The notes under the pieces were generated by a model. The model was given only the letters and a program-made list of their open reading frames with translations, did not search any database and had not been told where the DNA came from. Shown one piece after another: positions 22,436-34,738 of a stretch of DNA of 64,000 nt; the first letter of the stretch is position 1, and the number at the start of each line of letters is the position of its first letter. The translations under genes and the position numbers were made by a program. This stretch comes from Acanthaster planci (Eukaryota; Echinodermata; Asteroidea; Valvatida; Acanthasteridae): contig NW_019091357.1 of NCBI RefSeq assembly GCF_001949145.1, positions 946,189 to 1,010,188 on the forward strand, read 5' to 3'.

Positions 22436-25226
22436 AACATAACATAGATTGGGATCTGCATGTCGAGGTCGATATGCATTGGACTGTATTCGTGTGTACT
22501 TGATGAAACGACGCCAATCATAAATATACGTCGAGCGACGAAGGACGGTCTGTAGTTAAGATGTTACAAGGATATATTCTATGTGTTTCGTTAATGCGTC
22601 CTTTCATGGGTCAAGCTTTCTATTTTTGATGGGAAAAAAGACACGCCTCTGTTGTTGGGTACCCTCATCAAATCACCTGGCCTTTTATGAACATCAATTT
22701 GATCGAGTGAAGGCCGTGTGCAGTGTATCTTAGTGCCCCTTGACAGGGTGAAATCGAATTGTGTCCATGGTCGCAGCTCGAAATAATCATCTACTGAACC
22801 ATGTCAGTAGAAGCCTCAATAGGCCTACATTTTGTATTTTTCCTTCTTAGAAATTAAAAAGCGTGAATTGCACAAAATTCACCTTCACGGGTTCTTGTCA
22901 CTCAGGATCGAGGGGCTCGTGGCCTAAATATTTGAAGCAATCATTGCTGGAATTATTGTCGTGCCCTTGATATCCAATAGGAATTAGTGACTAGAACCGA
23001 ACAATAACAACTCTCTATAACGTCACAGTCTGATAACACGCTTCATGTGCTGACAATCTGACTGTAACTCTCTTACCTCGAAAAGTCTGTTCAAAGTGGG
23101 CCAATTCCATCTTGGCAGATACGAGTTCGACTTTGATCTAAAACTTGGAAAACACAGATGTCGAGTGAGTTTTGCTTTCCCGACAACCCAACAAAGCTAC
23201 TTAAACCAACTGATGGAGTCTGTGTGTCAGCTCTTTTGGGCACACACTGTGCTTTCTGTAACCCGACCTGAAATAATTTTTGCAAACATTTTGATGCAAA
23301 TCCCACGCTTACTACTGCCCCACCTCCTAGTTATACCATAATTGCCAACTGCACCGAACGAATTCTGCATTTCCTGACTATGGCAACAGCCAGAGGTAGC
23401 TCGCACTAAAATCAAATCTACCGTATGGTTGGACATATATCATTAGCCAACTAATCGGAAGGACTGGTCTTAAGGGTGATGGAAAGTTTTGCCTTCGGAA
23501 AAATATCGCAAGCCAGTCGGTTCAACATCGGCCGCAGAGTTCGTAAGTTACAAATACTTGAAATATGTTCAAGCCTCGTGGTACCTCGGTTACCATGGCA
23601 ACAGGGTGCTGTTTTTCTCGTTCTCCGGAAATTGAAGTGGCCCTCAGCGCAATGGCCCGGGTTTGGTTATTCCCCCGATGCACTCATCTGACGACCAGCT
23701 CTCCTCCCTTCTACCTGTAGTAGAGAAACAGATAAACCAGCCGGGTGGCCCACCTGAATTTACCCAATGCGTCGACTTGATGCACTGAAAACATAAACCG
23801 GATAAGTGTTCCCATTTGCGCGCAACAATTGTCCGTTAATCAAAGTGAAACCCTTATCCCCTGTTTCTTCACTTCCTCTCATTACCTGTCTCCAAACCAA
23901 GCCTAGAGTTCATGAACAAAACATGATTCCTTCTCGACAAATACTTCCTGCCTTATTTTGTGAATTGCTGTACCACCAGTTTGCAGAAAAAGCATGTCGC
24001 CGATAGCTTCATGTTCATGGGCACTACCTAATACAGATATCAAGTCGCCTACCATCCAGGGTATTATGGTGCCTTTTTTTAAAAGACAGCTTGACAATTA
24101 ACATCCTGCCTCGTTGCTATTCGACAAATGTCACGATCAAGGCCACCACCATTACAGCCCACGAGAATGTCATAAAATGGAGACTTGCATTAGCGCTCGT
24201 CATTCAATAATGAAAGTTACGTCTGGCGTCTTGCGTAAAGGCACGTCGCCGATGTCATTAACGACGCGAGTAATCAATGGACCAATAATTACGGACAATC
24301 CCAGCACAGTCATTTTCCCTATAGTGTAAGTTCTCTGCCGCAGCAAGGGCAATATATCGATTTTTCTTCCCGTTTCTCATCAGGCTTTAAATGATCATTC
24401 TCAGACTGTCTTTGTTACGCAAATGAATCGCGCGGTCTAATTTCCTGAAGATGCACATTAGTACCTGAAGTACCGTAGTCGCCGCCAAAAATGTTCACGG
24501 CCTTAATACCTTGAGCACGAGGAATGATTTTCGAGAATGCTGATTTTTTTTTTACAAATAGTGACAAGCAGTATAAGCATAGCATGGCGTGTCAATTCGT
24601 GGTAATCGTGTAACCCTCTTCACCCGAAAACGGCCAAGGATGGTTAGGTGAAATTTTGAGTCAAAAACACTGCTGCTTGGTTGAAGGCAACAAATTCCCC
24701 CTATTGAAAAGACTCCACTAAAATTATCCTTCATGAGTTAGTATCTTTGGAAAAGTGTGCTCTTAAAAATTATCACTCAGTCGAGCCAGCAGCCTCGATC
24801 TACACTGAGCTTCTTTTCAACTGAGTATGAGATACATTTTAATGGTTTTCCGCTCTGCCGATGAAGAAGAGACGGTCGCTTTATTGAACAAATTAATCAT
24901 GCCTTTCCCATTTGCGTGACGAGGGTGAATTTTGGAGCACAGGGTCGTAAAAGCAGCTTTCCAAGGAGCAATCACTTTTGCCATGAGCGACATGGAGGAT
25001 AAATCTGACATGGCCTGCTTCGCCTGAAGTACTGAAGCATGTTTCAGGTTTATACTCTGTGCAGGGAATTTACAGACATGAACTACAAACAGATGTCTGC
25101 AGTTCGAGTTTTGTCTCCGTTTTCATTTTTCTTTAATACTGTTGTAGTGGACTTTCATTTATTCTGGCATGGTTCAACTCGTACAAACGCTATTTGTATT
25201 TATTGTCCCCACCAAAATACGGGTGT
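22436..25226. other. Stretch without a recognisable gene between two foldback copies
   Basis: AT-rich in the first half. A minus-strand exon-like piece (23137-23077) has an acceptor, a start codon in a perfect context and a GTAAGA donor but no recognisable neighbours. Around 24110-24330 homeodomain-type ATTA cores and CpGs are dense, which may suit an enhancer; this is impression only. Confidence 0.4.
23077..23137 (-). other. Exon-like segment of unknown gene
   Basis: On the minus strand an acceptor (TTCCAAGTTTTAG) precedes a frame that stays open through GCCAAGATGG (start context matching Kozak well) to CGAG|GTAAGAG. The frame reads IKVELVSAK-MELAHFEQTFR and ends in phase 1. It is only 61 bases, so being open is not significant. 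I found no partner exon on either side. Could be chance. Confidence 0.15.
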
Positions 25227-25344
25227 CTCACAATAGTGCGCCTCCAAGAGTTTGCAACGCGTGGCCAACGCGATCACAGAGCGAGTTTGGAAAGTGTCGA
25301 CAGATGTCGTGCGTCGTGATTGGCCAACGCATTACACCCTCTGG
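25227..25344. mobile_element. Foldback MITE-like element, truncated and diverged copy
   Basis: It shares AGTGCGCCTCC-AGAGTTTGCAACGCG with the left arm at 22271 and GTCGACAGAT-TCG plus GATTGGCCAACGC with the right arm. The inner part of the left arm is deleted and the right end stops matching near 25344. Substitutions, many at CpG positions, suggest an older insertion than the copy at 22260. Confidence 0.7.
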
Positions 25345-26742
25345 GGTGGCCTATTGGCCATGAGGGCTGCGCAAGTGGAAGCCTAAAGGACGTACCACAA
25401 CTTAATTAATTATTCTGTAGTTGAATTTTGTAAGTAATTTTACCCAGATTCTTCAAACACTTCGGGATTTTGCAAAACCAAATTGTCGAAACTGTTCCCC
25501 CACCCCCTCAAAATGATCAGAAGCTGGTTAGGTGCGTGAGAACCCAAGTGTGCATTTGGTTCGTCAGAAAAGCGTCGAAGTTTTTTGTTTAAAGTTGGTT
25601 TCACGGGAGTTTAGCAGTGCTAATGTAGATTTAATCAAAGCGCCGAGGATTTGTCTACCCCCGAGTCAAGTCCTTTCCAGACTTGGAAATGAAACATCAG
25701 TGGCTCTGCATTTTTAAGATTACACCCCGACTTACCCATGTTTCTTAGTAACACAACCGAGGCCGCGTTCTGAGTCCAAAATTCGTTGCACTTATCAGGT
25801 AGCACTAGTGTAGTAAGAGATGACTCTCCGAGTCACAGCAGTAGGGGTGTGCATTTGCGGGTATTTTTAGAACCGGGTATCCGTTTTTTGTTAACATCGG
25901 GTACCCTGGTACCCGGTACAGGCCTACACAGCAGATATAATTTCCATCATACCGCTGTTCACTCACGATATAAGCTCGGCTCGTACTGATTATATGGGCC
26001 AAGATTTTAATCTTCCCGTCTTAGTTGCACAGCTCTTCCTAAATACAGCCGGTGAATGAATTAAACTAATGTATCTCACTGAATATGACTGTGCCTTGAT
26101 GGATAGTTCAGCCGTTGTGCGAACGATTTCTTATCCACCGATTACTGTCCACCTTATAAAAACACCAGCCTCCTTCGATCCTAGTCGGTAACGCATAAGT
26201 CCACCCAATATTTCTTACGATTTAGAGCAAAACAAGGCACGACCCCATACCGTGGCAACAGACCTGCTCTAAGGGTGAGACGCCAAACTGTATCGATCGA
26301 CAGTGGGACGTCCGGAATCGGTAAACGATACCAATACCTCCTTAGTGCAACGGAACGCATAAAGCGCACAAATTATCTCGATTTGTGTATGAGCCTGGGT
26401 ATAATGTGTCTGAAGAGAAATGTCGTCTATTATGGAAGCAGATGCGATTGCCACTTTGCGTCTTGCGGTACTATTTTTAATTTTATAGTGCATTTCGCGT
26501 TCACAACGTGAAACATAAAGGGAAGTGATCAACATTTAAAAACGTAAAATATGGCTTTGGTGCAACAACTAGTCACTTTGGGTTTCGGTAAACAATCAGC
26601 CAGCAAATTAATTAAAAGGAAATAGCGCACCTTTAGTTTTCTCAATTAATATGACCCTCTCGGTAGGATCGTGGACCACAATGTTGCCTAGAGTTTTGGT
26701 ATCATCACCCCTAAAGTTGTTATAATTACCGCTAATGGATCA
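25345..26742. other. Stretch without a recognisable gene
   Basis: Holds a cluster of CGGGTA and GGTACC words at about 25857-25915, including a perfect 8-bp inverted repeat with a 2-base spacer (25898-25915). Nothing else identified. Confidence 0.4.
25857..25915. repeat. CGGGTA repeat cluster with GGTACC palindromes
   Basis: CGGGTA or CCGGGTA occurs three times in about 60 bases. The last forms CGGGTACC (25898-25905), CT, GGTACCCG (25908-25915). It may be the end of a degenerate transposable element; the other end was not found. Confidence 0.4.
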
Positions 26743-26962
26743 TTAGGGAGACATTCCCATAAGAACGTGCACAAAATTTTTCCAACTTCACTGTCCCATA
26801 ATTCAATATTCCCTAATCTGATCTGAACCAAACTTTTATGTTTTCATTTTAGGCCCTAAACTATCATCTCTCAAAATATGGACACTAAAATTCGGCCTCC
26901 TTCTGGTAGTTTGAAAATAGGGAGACACCAAAATGTCTCCCTAAAAGCCAATGTCTCCCTAA
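26743..26962. mobile_element. MITE-like element with 13-bp terminal inverted repeats
   Basis: TTAGGGAGACATT (26743-26755) and AATGTCTCCCTAA (26950-26962) are perfect inverted repeats. An inner inverted pair, TAGGGAGACA (26918-26927) and TGTCTCCCTA (26934-26943), repeats the same word. The outer TA at each end would fit the TA target preference of Tc1/mariner-type MITEs, but that is inference. Degenerate words (TGTTTCCC, TTGTCCCTAA) continue to about 27020, so the true right end is uncertain. No open frame. Confidence 0.6.
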
Positions 26963-29900
26963 CGCTGAAAAATGTACCACAAAATGTTTCCCAAATGACC
27001 TTTTGTAAATATTGTCCCTAACATGATTTGTTATCTGCTTACTTTCATGCCCTGTCTGTATTTTAAGATCTGGAAAAATGTGATTGCTGACAGATTCCAG
27101 ATGACGCTAAAATAATTTCAAACAGTACAGTATCGTACAATTAACTAGAACATCTAAATAATTAATCAAAACCATCGGTCAGTACTTTTAAGTGATTTAT
27201 TTTCTATCGCCAGACCCTAGGTTCATGAAAATAGGCTGACCTACTCACCATCGATCGAGCCCTACTTCCCTCCTGGGAGGCGAATTATCGAAGACGCTAC
27301 CCACTAACGCTCTCGTCATATCGCCCCTAGCGTTTGTGATCATTACCCACTGGTTTCCTCACCACATGCAACTGATGAAGGAATTACCGAAGAATCGCGC
27401 TGCTTGGATGTCACACCGCCTTCACCCAGACGGCCAATTACGCCTCCTCCTTCTCGTTTAATAGTAAAACTTTGTGCAGCATAGATCCAGTGGATTTGAA
27501 GCTTTGATATGCGATTGGTAGGTTTTATTTGAAGTTGGATGATTTTGGTTTTTTTCTTTTCTCAATTGCTCATCCTGCCGAGGCTTGAATTGAGAGGAAA
27601 TCCGGATCACTCTCTGGAACTTCGGCATTCTCTGATCTTTTAATCCCCGAACTAAATACAAACGCACATCCTGTGGTCAATTTGCTGGAGAGCGACCGAG
27701 CATTTTGAAATGAAAGTATTAATCATGCAGTTCCTGATTAAGACGAGGAACTGCAGTATACGAATAACAACGAAAGACCAATAAATATGATCCTTTGGTT
27801 TTACGCCGATCGAGGTCATTAATCGTGACCACTGAGACATCAGCTACTATCTGTGTGTCAAGAAGACGCACTGATTAAAACACCATTTCCGGAAAAAAAG
27901 AGAAATTGAAAGAATAAAACCAAGCATTTTGACCAAGCTTCTGGAAAACTGAAGGCCATTTAAAGGTCTGACGACCGGAGATGGGGAAGGGTGTAAGACA
28001 CGAAAAAGGAGACAAGGAATGGACACAATATCAAAGCTCTACTAAGTTTGGAGGAATCAACTGCATAGGAGATCACAATATAGACAACTTTTTTGTACCT
28101 GCACAGTGTTCCATAGTTTTAGGAGAAACTAGAAACACGATTTGATCACCTTGGGGCAGCAGGAGAAAGTGCACTATTTGCGTAACTCTTAGCACGAGAT
28201 AGCTCTGTAATTAGGAGAGGATATGGTACGTTTTAGGTTCTTGGCCTATACAGTACCGAAGTATGATGTTGTTTTGAACCAGGAAGTGTAGTGCAAACGT
28301 ATTGGTTCACGCGCCGGTTCTCGCACTAATGCCTTATACACACAATTGTACGCGTGACATATCACTTCGCTACTGCGCCCAGCCTCTGCCCATACTTTAT
28401 GCCCAGTTTACCAACAAAGAGGATTACAAAACTTTTTTCACAGGTTTCTCTATATATATTGATTCGTAACACAATGATCTATCTTACCAAATCAGATACC
28501 AAACCTTGCTGGCCCGCTAATAGCCGTTTTCCTATATAGCTCAGCGTAAAGCACGCTTCATCGCAATCATTTACACACTCCTCAAAACCGAATAGCCACG
28601 CAAGTGTTGTTTAGACAAAAAAATTAAATAATTTCATTTTGTGGATGGCTGTAGGATATGTTTTCCCACTCCATCAGCACAGCAGACCTCATTTATTACC
28701 CCTGAAGCTAGTGCGTGCTGAGTGTTTAGATAAGAGTGCATTTTTGAGATGGATGTCTTTTATTCAGTGCGATGAACCGCAGACGATAATTCAAGCGCAT
28801 TCCCGCCTTTTCTAAGTGAGTAGCAAACACAGGGCCATGTTTAATTTATTTTTAATTCCGACACTCACTCTTGTCTCCTCGACGCGTCGCGGTCCTCTTT
28901 AAACCTTAAGGTGTAAAGTATAGTCTTAACTTGCGAGTCTCAGGTAACTGCTCTGTTAGACATTCAAGCTGTCTGAACGGATAAAGCAATCTGCCTCAGA
29001 CGACCTTTGGTTCCCGCGCATTCCTCCGTGCCTTGTCAAGCAAATAACAACTGCCAAGTTCGGCACACCGTGACGCGGCCAGGGTAGTTGTCATCTCCAC
29101 ATCGACCATTTAAAAAAGGGAAGAGAGAAAGTCAAGCATGGGGCGGCCTCTGTAAATATTTTAAGCTGCAAGGCAAACACAACCTTGTCGGCTCCACTAA
29201 ACCAATTAAACAAAGCATCAGCAGTCCCGGGGACAAAAGTAAACACCGGCACAAATTAATTCGCCATCGACTTTGCAAATTTGTTCCGTAATGGGTCGAA
29301 GATACCAGGAGAAACTCTCAGGAACTCAGCGCTTGAAGTTACAAACTGAAACTGTTCCCGTGATTGGGAAAAAAATGAAGCTTTAAATGTGTAAACTGCG
29401 CTGGCGCGGACCCCAGCAATGAACATTGATCACAGACTGGGCAAGAAGACTGGGATCACGGGAAAACTCGGCACAAGGAAAGCTTAGCCCAGGGCTGCAA
29501 GGGGTGGGTGATTAGATCTACACCGCGCGGTGATCATTTCAAGTTACTCTTAGTGTGACAGTGGAGAGACGGGGTGTACGCTGGAGAGCTCTGGAGTCCC
29601 GGGAAAGATGGCACACATGTCACCCACTGACGACAGTATTTTAATCACGCGTCAACCATTCGGCTCTGGGCATCGTCACAAGGGTGTAAACAGTGGATGC
29701 GGTATAAGGCTGATTACTTGCAAGATCGTTAGACGCAAATCTGAGTATTTGAAGAACAAATATCATACTTTTCATTCGCCAGTTGGAGTCGCTGTTTAAT
29801 CTGCTTGCGGATGCATGGCAGTTGCTTACTCATTTAAACTCGTCTCTTCATGAGCCATCCTTCCACAGAAGGATTGATGGGGAGGGAGCGGGTTAAAGTA

Positions 29901-31060
29901 AACAATGGACGAGCTTTCTTGAGAAGAAGTAATTGGAAGTTAAAGCTAATCCAAATATAAATGAGCTTACCTGTTCTACCTTTCATTGCCTCTGTATCAC
30001 ACAGAACATTAACGCAACGAAGAAAGACCAATCTAATGTTCACTAAAATGGAATTGTCAAACCTTTGTTTTGAGCGACCTTTATCTTCATACGGTGATTG
30101 CACTCAAGCGTGTTTATTCAAAACAAGAACACTTTTTACGGTTATGTGGACAAAGTAAAATTGTTGATATACCCTCATCCGTGGAAATGCGAAAAGCTCG
30201 CAGAAAGGGTTAACAGGAGCTGCATCGTGTCACTACGGGGTCAACAAACACTTTCATTGACCTTGAGGCAGTGGTTCCAAACGCAGTTGTTGGAATCGAA
30301 ATTTACCTTGCAATTTATATGCCTGCCCATGATATTCACTGAAATTACATTCTCACGATTTTTAATTCACGAGGGCCCGCTGTGGCGTGCTTCGGTTATT
30401 AGTGATTGCTGACATATGCCTCTTTTGGAGAAATGCTCTGTCAGTGAATGAGTTTGTTGACACCCGTAGTGACACGATGCAACTTCTTTTAACCCCTTCT
30501 GTTTAAACGAAGTAATTTGATGATGGAAACTTCTTTCAAATAACCTTTCAATATCTGATTGCGAACAGAATGTCTCAGGGCTCTTCCTTGCTCGGCAAGA
30601 AGTTGCCAGTTGACTACAATTTTCAAAGTAGCTCAATTGGCATTCCACAAAAGAACCTGCATATGTTTTACTACTTTATGTTTTCCATTCACATTAACCA
30701 ATAAGACCATTTCGAGAGGGCAGAAAAGGGATGCCTTGAAGAACTACTCAATTTAATCTTTTCAGGATTAAAGATTATAGGATTACAAAGATTAAGGAGT
30801 AAAGTCAGATGGTACACCGTAAACCACAGATATGGTGCAGTAGTTGGTGGAAAATGTTCATTTTTCATTTGCTCGCGTAAGTTAACCGCTGTGTTGCTGT
30901 GGCTACAATTGAAACCGATTTGTCAGAACCACTTTGTGGTTCCTATTGTGATCTGTGCTCATATGGAAATGAAGTCCATATTATTTTTCTCACGTAATGA
31001 TGGAGTTAATGCTCCGTGTTACTCATGAAACTTGAAGAATCGTGATTATTTTCCTTTCAG

Positions 31061-31182
31061 GGGAAGAGAAGAAATCCTGCGACCTTTATATACGATAGAG
31101 ATTCGACCAGCGATCAAAACATCCCAACGATGCTTTTATACTTACAAAGAGTACAAGACGCTCTAGAAGTCGAATCTATCAC
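31061..31182 (+). other. Exon-like cassette of unknown transcript
   Basis: Acceptor ATTTTCCTTTCAG ends at 31060 and a GTAGGT donor starts at 31183. Frame 1 is open for 40 codons (GKRRNPATF...ALEVESIT) and would hit TAG if the intron were not removed. A second cassette follows 138 bases later. No domain is recognised. Forty open codons after one acceptor is not significant alone; the pairing of two cassettes is what makes it worth listing. Confidence 0.2.
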
Positions 31183-31320
31183 GTAGGTCATTTGAACAAA
31201 TTAATGAAAGAATGATGTAACTGATATTAAACACAAGTGTACGTGGATAAACATGTCAATTTTTTATTCTTTGCTAGGACCTCATTCTAACACGACTGAT
31301 TGTATTTCACTTGCTTACAG

Positions 31321-31401
31321 ACAAAAGTAAAGGTATCGTGTTTGCCATAAAGGGCGGAACACTCAACAGGTTGTCGTGTCGACAAGACTAGGGGATGACA
31401 G
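31321..31401 (+). other. Second exon-like cassette of unknown transcript
   Basis: Acceptor TTTCACTTGCTTACAG ends at 31320 and a strong donor ACAG|GTAAGT starts at 31402. All three frames contain a stop. Joined to the previous cassette, the frame ends after two more codons (TQK then stop), upstream of another junction. That suits a non-coding or decoy exon better than a protein-coding one. Confidence 0.2.
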
Positions 31402-31644
31402 GTAAGTGGCTGGTCACGTTCCCAATTTGTCTAGAAGACAGTTAACTCTCAACTTAGACATTCTCAGTGATGTGATATGTCTTCTGGTTTGAACCGTTGG
31501 CTGTCACTTCAAATTGCAAGTTGATGCTTTAAGAACAATATTTTGAAAAGTAGTCAACTTTCCTAGTTTAACCAAAGATGAAGATAACCGTCAAAATGAA
31601 TTTGACATCACAATGAAATGCAGTCCGTGTGGTCACAATACACA

Positions 31645-31904
31645 ATTTTTTAATTATAACTTTTTTGCCCTTACGTGACCTTTGTATGTATAAACACTGT
31701 ATGCTCAGTGCTTGTCCGAGAGCTTGCAAAACAAATCACAAGCTTACTCGGGTGGGACTCGAACCCACGACCTCCTGCGAGTTCCATCCGAGTAAGCTTG
31801 TGAGTTTTTTGCAAGCTCTCGGACTAACACTGAGTTGTCCAAGGCAGTGTTTATAAATATACACTTAGGGTAAGGGCAAAAAAAAACTTATAATTAAGAA
31901 ATTA
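31645..31904. mobile_element. Foldback element with a tRNA-like B box in its loop
   Basis: Long inverted arms run from about 31645 to 31751 and from about 31788 to 31904. They include perfect stretches at the tip (TCACAAGCTTACTCGG, 31736-31751, against 31788-31803) and CCGAGAGCTTGCAAAA further out. Read on the minus strand, the 36-base tip holds GTGGGTTCGAGTCCCAC: a T-arm with a perfect Pol III B box (GGTTCGAGTCC), flanked by TTACTCGG/CCGAGTAA as an acceptor-like stem. D and anticodon arms are missing, so it is not a functional tRNA. On the plus strand the frame reads VGLEPTTS, a peptide often mis-annotated as protein in repeat-rich genomes. Confidence 0.8.
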
Positions 31905-34064
31905 ACATCTCACGACACAAAGTACATCTTGAAACAATACAGAAGTTTATCCAATCTTTGACATTTTGAAGAAGGCAAAGATATTCGCCTAAAATTAAGT
32001 CTTCCATGGAATGAATAGCATTAATGTTAACGTGCACACAAATTAAGTACATGTAGGACTCTATGGACTGACAGCCACTTAGGCCCTAAAGAGACCCCGA
32101 AATACACAAAACAATGGATTTATATTAGCAACCCTGGAAAGGCCGCGCGCAGACTCCTTCAGCAAACCATTTAAAACATGACTACTGTTAGAGACGGAAG
32201 CGCCGATTTTGTAACAAATTGCCAAGAAAGTAACCATGCCCCAGCCTTCCAGCGCAAAGAGCAAACGTAATGCGAGAAATATACACTCATCACGGTGCTC
32301 ATGAACTTAAAAATGAGTATACCTACCAGATTCCGCGGTTCACGATCTTGACTTAAGCCTGAACGTAACTCGACGACCTCTGTTGGCGGCCACAGATCAC
32401 AACCTCGCACAGTAAAAAAAAAACTCGTTCTTTTGCTACTCGCTTTGCTCCACCATCGTCATGGAATACAGTCACATCTTCTGAAACGTCTACTGTCCTA
32501 AAGCCGTCATTGGAGACTTTTTCCTAACCTATAGCTTCTCCTCTGTTGGCGGTATTCGCTGATAAGCAGACCGACGCGACTGCGATCGTTTTCGATGTGC
32601 GGATGCGCTTTCGATTCTGGCGTGACCAACGATCCCACCAGCGTTGATATGACGAGGACGATACCACACGACAACTGCTACGGCACCACGTGACCTCACC
32701 TGGCAGCGCGCGATCGCTCCCTATACATCACTAGGGCTTCGTAAATTATCGCTGTCCTGCAGGTAAAACGAGAAAGCCTGTCGCTATACGACTATAGACT
32801 TAGTATTGGGAAGCACTGCACCGCTGTTTTGTTGGTGGGATGTGCATTTTGCCGCTTTCTCAGCAAATATTAATATATTGCCGTGGGGTTTGCTGTCGTC
32901 TGGTGTGCTGATATGTGACAGGTTTTTGTATATGGACATGTCTACGGTACAACTTACAATTGCAAAAAACAGTCTGAGTACTAAGGTTTTTGGACTCAAA
33001 CAGAAAAGGAAATAAGTACGTTGTCTGTAGAATGACATCTTTTCTGCTGAACCCTTTTTTCAGACTCACATAAGTGTCTGTCTGTTCAACTCAAAGTTTA
33101 TGGCTCTTATGCCTATAAAACTTTGATATCATTTTGCAAGCGATTTGAACCACGACCCGTCAGAGCGAGTTGAGACATTGTTTATCGACTTGAGCAGCCA
33201 TTTGCTTTCAAAGTTCACATTGCATTTTGTGGTGTCGAAACGCATACTTTCAGCTTACCCAAGAAAGTTTCCAAACCACTTTTCTTAACTCTCAGTAATG
33301 GAAGGTTGAAGTCATCCATGTGCTTTTTTCTCTCGCAGATCATCGTGATAAAACATCCATTTCGACTTTGAATACCTGAAAGAATCTAAAATACAGTTAT
33401 ACTGTATATTGCCCAAAAGTCATCCTGTCACAATACCACAAACCGATCCAGAGTATTTCAATGGGAACTTTTAATTTTATGATGAGGATAAGATCCTGAA
33501 TCTTACTTTCCATTTGAGGGAATAAATTTCGACTGTCTTCCGGTAAGTGAAGTATAATTCGGTCAGTTTGATGAAAATAATCCTCAGACAGCTACAGCTT
33601 CAGTTTATGCGAGAGTAATGCAGCGGTACTCAGACTGAAGACCCGGTGCGCCATGGAAAATGACACTTGTGACGGCGTAAAGAGAGTCACGTTGTTCCAA
33701 TCGATACCCGTGTGTCGGTTGAAATCAGATAATTTGGATCACAGGTGTACAAAGTCATGTAATGTGCCAGTGACCAAACGCAGGTACTCGGCCGAGCTTG
33801 TGTTGGCTTTTTAACAGATCAATACAAACTATATAAATACAAACACGGTTTCGGTTGGTTAGACAGATACAGTCGATACCTCAGGCGGCTGTGATGGTGA
33901 TGATAAAGGTAAATTTGGCTACAGACTCTTAAACAATAAATTGAGCTCAGAACGCTGATAGTTATTGGATGCAAGGTGTTAATGGCATCCACATATGAGA
34001 AAGAAATGCAACTTGGTAATCACAGTTTATGACAGTCATATACGGAAGTACGAGTTGCATACTC

Positions 34065-34119
34065 AAGGTATACCGGTATGTAGTGTGTACTATACCTTAG
34101 TACCAAGGTGTCGGTACTA
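34065..34119. repeat. Cluster of three overlapping palindromes
   Basis: AAGGTATA (34065-34072) pairs with TATACCTT (34091-34098). Overlapping the left arm is ATACCGGTAT (34070-34079), a perfect 10-bp palindrome. Immediately right, TAGTACC (34098-34104) pairs with GGTACTA (34113-34119) across an 8-base loop. Function unknown. Confidence 0.5.
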
Positions 34120-34729
34120 GGCAGCTTCATTAGTTAGATAAAAACTGCGTTGTGCCATAAATATGCAGTTCTAAGCACACTGTAGGATTATGGCAGCCGT
34201 TGTTCGGGGAGTAATGTTGCAGAATAGTTTCAAATTAACTCCTGAATGGTGAAAGTGTGTCAGCGCTCTAGTAGAGATGAAAGGACATTGGTGTGTATTG
34301 ATTGATACTCCACTTTTCTTTCCAGTTTCCCTGGAAACATTCAAGGAGCGCTTTGCGTTTATGAGTTATTTACATTAAAATTAGATTTTTTTGAAATGTA
34401 AGTAATAAATGGTGCGATTGTTCTTGTTTGTCGTCTATACAAAACAGCAAAGAAGCACTTAGCAATACGCAAAAGCACCCTTGGCTTTAAAATGAGCCTC
34501 CTAGGAAGTCTGATTAAGAAATATTTTACAGAAAAAGGCTACTTCTGTGATTTCCTGCATAACCGAGTTTTGTAAATTTAGGTACCGGTACGTCGTAAAA
34601 AAACAAACTCGTCTCATGGCAACGTTTAGCCCGTAGGAGATCAACGTCCCTAGCGTTTTCGTGTGTTTCTCCAGGTGGCTTATCAAAGCCGAGCACGCAG
34701 CGGGTTATGGCGCGTTAATGACCGCTGAT

Positions 34730-34738
34730 CCCCCCCCC
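34730..34738. repeat. C9 homopolymer run
   Basis: Nine consecutive C. One of six G/C runs of 9 or more in the window; the others are 11135-11144, 16028-16036, 35414-35422, 40494-40502 and 41031-41040. Confidence 0.9.

Larger units (their letters stand above)
26963..31644. other. Stretch without a recognisable gene
   Basis: No known coding motif. Two exon-like cassettes lie at 31061-31182 and 31321-31401 on the plus strand. Otherwise ordinary AT-rich sequence with moderate CpG patches (about 28860-28910, 29400-29600). Confidence 0.4.

Noticed and set aside
30248-30298. Homeodomain-like reading (RQWFQ) on the plus strand
   Set aside because: The flanking residues do not match the helix 3 signature WFQNRR and the frame lacks the rest of the domain.
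31740-31800. Functional tRNA gene
   Set aside because: The B box and T-arm are good, but the D and anticodon arms are missing; too short to be a tRNA.
31629-31856. 75-codon plus-strand frame reading VGLEPTTS
   Set aside because: It is translation of the tRNA-like T-arm in the foldback element, a familiar source of spurious proteins.
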